From the NCBI GenBank assembly GCA_023389455.1, contig JAEWEJ010000152.1, positions 1-22,153 on the forward strand: 22,153 nucleotides of DNA, written 5' to 3'. Numbering within the stretch: the first letter of the stretch is position 1; each line of letters begins with the position of its first letter. Shown here one piece after another: positions 15,101-19,264 of this stretch. The notes under the pieces are model-generated. The model was not told the DNA's origin. It was given only the letters and a program-made list of their open reading frames with translations, and made no database searches. The position numbers were made by a program, and so were the translations under genes. This DNA is from Actinomycetes bacterium (GTDB taxonomy: Bacteria > Actinomycetota > Actinomycetes > Actinomycetales > Cellulomonadaceae).

Positions 15101-16634
15101 CGACCCGGCGACCAGCATGGTCGACTCCACGTCGGCCGAGGTCGACCGTGTCCTGGAGCTCGTCGTCGAGCACGTCCTGGAGCACCCGGACGAGTCGCTG
15201 GCCGTCGTCACGCTGACGCCGCGGCACGCCGACGCCGTGCGGGAGACGGTCCTGCGGGAGGTGCGTGACAACCCGGCGCTCGCCGCGTTCTTCGACGCCG
15301 GCCGGCGCGACCCGTTCGTCGTCGTCGACGTGGCCAACGTGGGCGGGCTGCGCCGTGACGCGGTGATCCTCTCCCTCGGTCTGGGCCGCACCCCGCACCG
15401 GCGGGTCCTGCACACGTTCGGGCCGGTCAGCCGGCCCGGCGGCGACGCGGTCCTGCTCGACGCGCTCGGGTCGACCCGGCACCGGCTGACCGTCGTCTCC
15501 TGCTTCCGCGGCGAGGACCTGGACCCCGAGCGGCTGCGCGGCCCCGGGCCCCAGCTGCTCGCCGACGTGCTGCGGTTCGCCGCCGAGCGCGCCGCTCAGG
15601 GCGCCGCGCACGCTGCCGCGGAGCGTCCGACCGGCGGGCCGGACCCCGACCGGCTCGTCCTCGACCTGGCTGAGCGGCTGTGGCGCCACGGGCTCGTCGT
15701 CGACGTGGACCACGGCGTGCCCGGCGGTGCGCGCATCCCGCTGGTCGTCGGCCACCCCGACCTGCCCGACGAGATGCTCGTGGCCGTCCTCACGGACGAC
15801 GACGCGTACGTGGGTGAGCCGAGCGTCCGGGTCCGGGACCGCCTGGTCGGCGACCGCCTCGCCCGGCTCGGCTGGTCGGTGGTCCGCGTGTGGTCGGCCG
15901 CCGCGTTCCTCGACCCGCAGGCCGAGGTCGACCGGATCCGGCGGGCCGTGCACGCGGCGCTCCTCGAGCGCCGACCCGAGTCGGCCGCGCCCGTCTCCAC
16001 CCCGGTCGGTCAGGTGCCCGTGCCCGTGGGTGACGACGAGGAGAGCGCGCCCGTGCGCCCGTACGTGGCCCAGGCGATGACGGGCGCCGTTCCCGTGGTC
16101 GCCGCGCCTGCGACGGGCACGGTGCCCGTGGTGCCGGCCCGGACCGGTGCGGCGTCGCAGTCCCCGGCGCCCGCCGCTGACGCGCCCGCGCAGTCCCCGG
16201 CGCCCGGCGACCCGGCTCCCACGGGCGTCCCGGCTCCCACGGGCGCCGCTGCGGTGGTCCGGACGCCGACCGGCGTGATGCCTGTCGTCGCCCCGCGGAC
16301 CGCGTCGACGACGCGTCCGGCGGGTGCGCAGACCGGGCACACGTCCGGCGGTACGCCCGCCGCAGTCGCCGACGAGGTCGTCGCGACCACGACCGGTGAG
16401 CAGCTCGCCCTGCCCGTCCGGACTGCCCCGCGCCCCGACGTCCGTGCCGGCCTGCCCATCAACGCCTACAGCGACGACCAGCTCGACGACCTCGTGCGCT
16501 GGCTCCGGTCGGACGGCGCGGAGCGCACGCGGGAGCAGCTCGCGGACGCCCTGCGTGGCGAGCTCGGGGTGACCCGCCGCAGCCACCGTGTCGACTCCGC
16601 GGTGCGGGCGGCCGTGACCCGCGCGTTCAGCTGA
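12102..16634 (+). CDS. DUF4011/UPF1-like SF1 helicase homologue with MTES_1575-type C-terminal domain, motifs degenerate
   Basis: The 1510-residue protein follows the layout of large SF1 DUF4011-type helicases. Residues about 35-260 are DUF4011-like (APVLLRPVGLRARG...SIEVNPVLARALR). Residues about 340-1145 hold split RecA-like helicase domains around a helical insert. Residues about 1180-1285 resemble the Vsr-like nuclease domain of the MTES_1575 family (RLVGDRLARLGWSVVRVWSAAAFLDP). A Pro/Ala/Thr-rich linker follows, with TG-x-x-PVV motifs at 1327, 1338 and 1390, then a small C-terminal domain (AYSDDQLDDLVRWL to the end). The Q-motif QQ (347-348) is kept. However, the Walker A site reads DAPTGSDVTG without Lys (363-372), Walker B reads VVVDAAAHLP without Glu (905-913), GDxxQ is GDARC (931-935), and motif VI is DALGSTRHR (1120-1128). 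Nuclease Asp/Glu positions also appear replaced. It is therefore probably catalytically inactive, although the frame is intact. The GTG at 12102 is supported by the leaderless -10. Confidence 0.8.
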   Translation: MTAPARTPRTGTDPAGATPPAEGDVGTAERSDTGDGPPVALVEPPSPAEVLEGAVVTWRAALVESAGASTLADVDQLGDAALDLSSAHPSGMAQLFAGRPTRLSNLVREPGALSSARRRARAVSARASGYTQRYGIASTSLAIGVATWTDRSSADLASDDVGALAHVTRHPRGPVGRPVGPDGQEAAVRTVRAPVLLRPVGLRARGTGEGDYELELEPSIEVNPVLARALRGHGALLDPAAVARGTFSGSGFDPRGALQRLASLGEAVLEDFSLVERVVVGTFVHPGQVIVDDLDQLAGTLERHDVVRALAGLEEAHAALQVPLPAPVVGDRDPSLERGVGDLDPAQQHVLDVVATGAHVFVDAPTGSDVTGTLAAVVADAAAEGRTVLYVPGHRRAAVSLVDRLRRLGLGEIVLDVEPHAGWRAAAARRLLGAMTLEPPVVDMDAVQAVREPLVEHRERLRGYVDALHEPREPWGVSAYDALQELARLTATRPTPSTTVRLRPEVARTLDADRRAALARDLVRAGELGAFRLRPQDTPWYGADLRTASDAQVVRRRLDRLLDVTLPLLVERVAQVAGETGLTRATTLDQWAEQLRMLDGVRTSLDVFQPLVFERTAADLVAATASKEWREEHDVPMGFWVRRRLRKQAKDMLRPGRPVADLHGALIEVQERREVWQAHCPAGGWPRLPEHLEVIEDEHRAVRQDVEGVAEVLATTPLRGDLTSTPFEELRERLVRLRSGAAALDSLPERTALLHGLRAAGLGDLVDDLAARRVDPAQAPAELDLAWWSTVFEDVLAADPALAGYDGAALGELSARYAELDRRHVVSRTAPVLAAALGRIASAVRVHRDQAEGLFAELVEERITSLRDTVARYPDLARRLRPVLVAAPMLVSQVLPASRTVDLVVVDAAAHLPIEAALPAIARARQVVVVGDARCASGSAVRELAAVLPSVALHADASRRDPYLTRFLAEHGYEGVLVPTPLPGSQPLVSLEVVDGTGMPDPATSMVDSTSAEVDRVLELVVEHVLEHPDESLAVVTLTPRHADAVRETVLREVRDNPALAAFFDAGRRDPFVVVDVANVGGLRRDAVILSLGLGRTPHRRVLHTFGPVSRPGGDAVLLDALGSTRHRLTVVSCFRGEDLDPERLRGPGPQLLADVLRFAAERAAQGAAHAAAERPTGGPDPDRLVLDLAERLWRHGLVVDVDHGVPGGARIPLVVGHPDLPDEMLVAVLTDDDAYVGEPSVRVRDRLVGDRLARLGWSVVRVWSAAAFLDPQAEVDRIRRAVHAALLERRPESAAPVSTPVGQVPVPVGDDEESAPVRPYVAQAMTGAVPVVAAPATGTVPVVPARTGAASQSPAPAADAPAQSPAPGDPAPTGVPAPTGAAAVVRTPTGVMPVVAPRTASTTRPAGAQTGHTSGGTPAAVADEVVATTTGEQLALPVRTAPRPDVRAGLPINAYSDDQLDDLVRWLRSDGAERTREQLADALRGELGVTRRSHRVDSAVRAAVTRAFS

Positions 16635-16705
16635 GCCGCGCGTTCAGATGAGCCGCGCGTTCAGCTGAGCCGCGCGTTCAGCTGAGCCCCGCGTTCTGCT
16701 GAGCC
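16621..16705. repeat. five 17-bp tandem repeats spanning the helicase-like gene stop
   Basis: The unit GCGCGTTCAGCTGAGCC occurs at 16621, 16638 (one change), 16655, 16672 and 16689 (two changes). The first copy encodes the last codons and TGA of the helicase-like gene; the others lie after it. Each contains the self-complementary TCAGCTGA or a variant. It probably arose by slippage. A 12-bp palindrome GCCCCGCGGGGC follows at 16703-16714. Confidence 0.9.
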
Positions 16706-16745
16706 CCGCGGGGCGTCGGCTCGCCACTGCCGGGCGGGGGCCCGC

Positions 16746-17075
16746 TCACCAGTGCGGCGGCTTCTCCCGCTGCAGCCGGTCGTCGTTCGACGACGGCTCC
16801 TCCCGGCCCCAGCCCTGGTCCGTGTCGTCCGCGGACCGGGGGGCGCGCCAGAGGTCCTCCGACGGGTCCGTCGCCGCCCGCCGGGCCGCACCGGACGGGG
16901 GTGGCGGAGGGGGGACCGGTCGCACGTCCGTCCGGCCGGCGCCGCTGAGCGGCGTGGGGCTGCGTCCGGCGCCGTCCGGTGCCGCAGGCAGCGTGGAGCG
17001 CAGGACGCTCTCGTCGGTCCCGACCGTGCCCGGCGGTCGGACCGCGCGGCGCGGGCGACGCGGTGCTGTGGTCAT
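16746..17075 (-). CDS. small Pro/Arg-rich hypothetical protein, 109 residues
   Basis: This protein has no recognisable named family. The N-terminus is Arg/Pro-rich (APRRPRRAVRPPGTVG), the middle has a run of prolines (VRPVPPPPPPSG), and the acidic C-terminus reads DDTDQGWGREEPSSNDDRLQREKPPHW in two parts: DDTDQGWG, then NDDRLQREKPPHW. I recall similar DD-x-GWG ... PPHW tails in short actinobacterial proteins of unknown function, which suggests a conserved binding tail; this is memory, not a search. It looks disordered and soluble. Start 17075 is chosen because GGAG lies too close (one base) to serve as a binding site while GAAGAT sits six bases upstream, as in the leaderless genes. An alternative ATG at 17108 would add 11 residues. 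It lies downstream of mscL on the same strand. Confidence 0.55.
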   Translation of the reverse strand: MTTAPRRPRRAVRPPGTVGTDESVLRSTLPAAPDGAGRSPTPLSGAGRTDVRPVPPPPPPSGAARRAATDPSEDLWRAPRSADDTDQGWGREEPSSNDDRLQREKPPHW

Positions 17076-17086
17076 GCTCCGATCTT

Positions 17087-17105
17087 CCCACCGGGCGCCG
17101 GTGGG
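17087..17105 (-). terminator. hairpin between mscL and the small hypothetical gene
   Basis: CCCACCGG (17087-17094) pairs perfectly with CCGGTGGG (17098-17105) around a GCG loop. It lies 55 bases after the mscL stop and directly before the -10-like hexamer of the next gene, so it could be a terminator for mscL or an operator for the small gene. Confidence 0.45.
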
Positions 17106-17160
17106 CATGCGTGGCCCCGGGCTCCACGACGGCGCGCCCGTCCGCGGGGCCGGGCGCGGC

Positions 17161-17799
17161 TCAGATGCTCGGCGAGGCCGGGGGAGCCGGCGGCGTCGAG
17201 GGAGGTGCCGGAGGCACGGGCCCCGGGGGAGCGGACGGCGCGGTGGTCGAGCTGCCCGGCGACGACGACAGGTCGTTGACGATGGCCGGCGACAGCCGCT
17301 GCGACAGCAGGTCCCGGATCTCCTGCAGCAGCAGGATGTCCTCGGCCGGTGCGGCGGGCTCGTCCTCCTGCCCCTTCTTGCGACGCGCCGCGAGCGCGTT
17401 GAGGGGCAGCACGATGAGGAAGTAGATCGCGGCTGCCGTGATGAGGAACTGGATCAGGGCGTTGAGGATGACACCGACCTGGATCGCCGCGATGGGGTCC
17501 TCACCCGGGCCCGGCGTCCGCCAGGTGTACGGGCCGATGTTCCAGAGGTTCTCGAGGTTCGGCTTGCCGAAGATCCACCCGATCAACGGGCTGATGAGCG
17601 CGTCCTGCACCGCGCCGACGACGGCGGTGAACGCCGCGCCGACCACCACGCCGACGGCCAGCTCGACCGCGTTGCCCCGGGCGATGAAGTCCTTGAAACC
17701 CTCGAGGACCTTCGCCACGCCCTTCACCTGCGGACTCGCCCCGACGGTCCGGAGCCGTTCCCCGGCCCCACGCACACGCTCTCGCCTGCTGTCCGACAT
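17161..17799 (-). CDS. mscL: large-conductance mechanosensitive channel MscL
   Basis: This 212-residue membrane channel opens under membrane tension to release solutes during osmotic downshock. The MscL core starts near residue 32 (VLEGFKDFIARGNAVELAVGVVVGAAFTAVVGAVQDALISPLIG), the amphipathic N-helix plus TM1. A periplasmic loop follows (NLENLWNIGPYTWRTP), then TM2 (ILNALIQFLITAAAIYFLIVLPLNAL) with a basic RRKK end and the C-terminal helix EDILLLQEIRDLLSQ that forms the pentameric bundle. Compared with the usual 130-150 residues it has about 30 extra polar residues at the N-terminus and a Ser/Pro-rich tail of about 45. The ATG at 17799 has AGGGGG five bases upstream, which supports the longer N-terminus. 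It follows the SAF-domain gene by 45 bases on the same strand, a common actinobacterial arrangement. Confidence 0.93.
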   Translation of the reverse strand: MSDSRRERVRGAGERLRTVGASPQVKGVAKVLEGFKDFIARGNAVELAVGVVVGAAFTAVVGAVQDALISPLIGWIFGKPNLENLWNIGPYTWRTPGPGEDPIAAIQVGVILNALIQFLITAAAIYFLIVLPLNALAARRKKGQEDEPAAPAEDILLLQEIRDLLSQRLSPAIVNDLSSSPGSSTTAPSAPPGPVPPAPPSTPPAPPASPSI

Positions 17800-17844
17800 C
17801 GTGTCCCCCTGCGTGTGCGCGTCCGACCTGACGTCCTCATCCGA

Positions 17845-18543
17845 TCATGGCACGATCACCGCGACCAGCCGCGACGAGGCGCTGGCCTCCGCGATCCGCA
17901 CGGCCTCCTCGGGGGTGACCGCGACGAGCACCGGCGGTCCGTCGTCCGCCGACGCCCCGCCCAGCAGGCCGTCGGCGGCCTGCTCACGGACCGGCGTCGG
18001 GCGCACCAGGGCGCGGCGTGCCACCGTCTCACCGGGGCCACCCTCCGGGCGGGCTGCCACGAGGTCCAGGTGCAGGCCGGGTTCGAGGAGCGCCGAGACC
18101 CCGGGGTCGTCCAGGCGCACCGCGACGACGACGCGGCCGGGTGGCCCCGCGAGCGTGGTGCCGGCCAGCAGCGACGGGGCCACGGGGGTCCGCGCGGGCA
18201 GGTCGACCACGACGACCCGGCCCTCGACGTGGCCCGTCCCGGCCGGTGCGTGCGCGGGTGCGACGCCGGGCGGCACGTCGACGACCGCGAGGTCGGACGC
18301 CCCGAGCGTGGTGCCCGCGACCACGTCCCGCGTCAGCACCACGACGGGGACCGTGGCGGGCGGGGGCGGACGCACCGCCTGCACCACGACCCCCGCGGCC
18401 GCGCCGAGGCACGCCGCCGCGAGCAGGAACCGCAGCCGCCACAGGACCGACCGGGCGCGCACCCGCGGCGTGGGCCGCACGGGAGGCAGGGGCGGGGGCG
18501 GTGCGTGCGCTGCGGTGCGGAACGTGGGGAGAGGGGCGACCAT
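17845..18543 (-). CDS. SAF-domain membrane-anchored protein (CpaB/RcpC-like)
   Basis: This 232-residue protein has a Pro-rich cytoplasmic N-terminus and one hydrophobic helix (about residues 38-58, FLLAAACLGAAAGVVVQAV). An SAF domain follows (about 65-128, VVVLTRDVVAGTTLGASDLAVVDVPPG...GRVVVVDLPARTPVAPSLL), then a second beta-rich part (RVVVAVRLDDPGVSALLEPGLHLDLVAA) resembling the RcpC/CpaB pilus-assembly domain. No Flp/Tad pilus genes are in the window. The same single SAF gene is commonly found between fmdB and mscL in actinobacteria, so a pilus role should not be assumed. The ATG at 18543 lacks a Shine-Dalgarno sequence but has TAGCGT six bases upstream. Confidence in the domain is high; the cellular role is unknown. 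Confidence 0.8.
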   Translation of the reverse strand: MVAPLPTFRTAAHAPPPPLPPVRPTPRVRARSVLWRLRFLLAAACLGAAAGVVVQAVRPPPPATVPVVVLTRDVVAGTTLGASDLAVVDVPPGVAPAHAPAGTGHVEGRVVVVDLPARTPVAPSLLAGTTLAGPPGRVVVAVRLDDPGVSALLEPGLHLDLVAARPEGGPGETVARRALVRPTPVREQAADGLLGGASADDGPPVLVAVTPEEAVRIAEASASSRLVAVIVP

Positions 18544-18549
18544 GCCGCG

Positions 18550-18555
18550 ACGCTA
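18550..18555 (-). promoter_or_regulatory. leaderless -10 element of the SAF gene
   Basis: Minus-strand TAGCGT is followed by six bases and the ATG at 18543. The -35 region is weak (TTCCCA at 19 bases spacing). It may also drive mscL. Confidence 0.5.
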
Positions 18556-18580
18556 GGTCGCGGCCCGGTGGTGGTGGGAA

Positions 18581-18599
18581 CCACGCCGCCAGGGCGTGG
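18581..18599 (-). terminator. hairpin after fmdB
   Basis: CCACGCC (18581-18587) pairs with GGCGTGG (18593-18599) around a five-base loop, between the fmdB stop and the SAF gene promoter on the same strand. The stem is only 7 bp. Confidence 0.4.
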
Positions 18600-18637
18600 A
18601 CGCGCCCCCGGAGGACGAGGGCTGTGGGCGGCTCGGG

Positions 18638-19009
18638 TCAGGCGGACGCGGCGGGTGCGGCGCTCGACGTCGACGAGCCCGACGACCCGCTGCCCGAGGA
18701 CCCGCTGCCCGACGACCCGCTGCCCGAGGACCCGCTGCCCGACGACGTGGACGCCGCGGCGGGTGCCGGGCCCGACGTCGACGTCGTCGAGGACGTGCTC
18801 GACGACGAGGACGAGCTGGTCGTCCGCGAGCTCGAGCGTGCGTCGTTGCGGTAGAACCCGGAGCCCTTGAACACGACACCCACCGCGGAGAAGACCTTGC
18901 GCAGGCGGCCCTCGCAGGCGGGGCACACGGTGAGGGCGTCGTCGGTGAACGACTGCTGGACCTCGAAGGCGTGGTCGCAGGCCGTGCAGCGGTAGGCGTA
19001 GGTGGGCAA
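18638..19009 (-). CDS. FmdB-family zinc-ribbon protein with Ser/Gly repeat tail
   Basis: This 123-residue protein carries the FmdB/CxxC_CxxC_SSSS zinc ribbon at its N-terminus: Cys8-x2-Cys11 and Cys29-x2-Cys32 within PTYAYRCTACDHAFEVQQSF...TVCPACEGRLRKVF, then the family continuation GVVFKGSGFYRNDAR. The family is small and its function is uncertain; it has been linked to transcription regulation of fmd genes. The remaining half is almost pure Ser/Thr/Gly/Ala, including SGSGSSGSGSS repeats encoded by a 15-bp minisatellite. The start is TTG at 19009, giving the family N-terminus MPTY, with GGAG five bases upstream. A longer frame running through the acylase gene is antisense noise. It heads an fmdB-SAF-mscL block on the minus strand. 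Its promoter region carries a CIRCE element about 190-210 bases upstream. Confidence 0.88.
   Translation of the reverse strand: MPTYAYRCTACDHAFEVQQSFTDDALTVCPACEGRLRKVFSAVGVVFKGSGFYRNDARSSSRTTSSSSSSSTSSTTSTSGPAPAAASTSSGSGSSGSGSSGSGSSGSGSSGSSTSSAAPAASA
18681..18746. repeat. 15-bp minisatellite inside fmdB
   Basis: Four and a half copies of a 15-bp unit (GACGACCCGCTGCCC alternating with GAGGACCCGCTGCCC) make a 30-bp higher-order period. On the coding strand they encode the repeating Gly-Ser-rich tail. The unit is a multiple of three, so copy changes would keep the frame. Confidence 0.9.
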
Positions 19010-19193
19010 GGTATCTCCAGACGGTCGTTCGCCGGGCGTCCCCGGCAGGTGCTCGACGTGCTCCTGCAGTGCTCCCGCAGCGGCCTCCACGGGTGTCCGC
19101 CCGCTCCGGCCCGGCCGCCGCCGCGGTGGTCTGCGCCACGGTCGCGGCCGGTCGACCCGCGCGGTGGCGTCTCGTGCCCGCCCCGCGCCTGTC

Positions 19194-19222
19194 GTTGGCA
19201 CTCTCAGGATCCGAGTGCCAAC
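19194..19222. promoter_or_regulatory. CIRCE element (HrcA operator)
   Basis: TTGGCACTC-N9-GAGTGCCAA at 19195-19221 is a perfect inverted repeat matching the CIRCE consensus TTAGCACTC-N9-GAGTGCTAA in its GC-rich actinobacterial form. One more base pairs on each side. CIRCE is the binding site of the heat-shock repressor HrcA and is normally found before groES/groEL. Here no chaperone gene is adjacent. It lies between fmdB (minus) and the acylase gene (plus). Confidence 0.88.
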
Positions 19223-19226
19223 TCTA
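19221..19226 (-). promoter_or_regulatory. possible -10 of a CIRCE-controlled transcript toward fmdB
   Basis: Minus-strand TAGAGT (19226-19221) abuts the CIRCE element, putting the transcription start near 19214, inside CIRCE, the usual geometry for HrcA control. The leader to the fmdB start would be about 205 bases. The -35 is not clear, although TTGACG occurs at 19239-19234, too close to pair with this -10. Confidence 0.4.
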
Positions 19227-19252
19227 GCGCCGCCGTCAAGCGCGGCCGCGGG

Positions 19253-19258
19253 TACCCT
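19253..19258 (+). promoter_or_regulatory. leaderless -10 element of the acylase gene
   Basis: TACCCT ends exactly six bases before the GTG at 19265, and no Shine-Dalgarno sequence is present. CIRCE would lie about 44-71 bases upstream of this start. Confidence 0.5.
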
Positions 19259-19264
19259 GCGACC

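Noticed and set aside
16621..16705. Origin-type iterons or an attachment site
   Set aside because: No replication, partition or integrase gene is near, and the first unit is coding sequence; slippage at the gene end explains it better.
17845..18543. Tad/Flp pilus assembly gene (CpaB) implying a pilus locus
   Set aside because: No other pilus gene is in the window and the fmdB-SAF-mscL order is a usual actinobacterial neighbourhood for a lone SAF protein.
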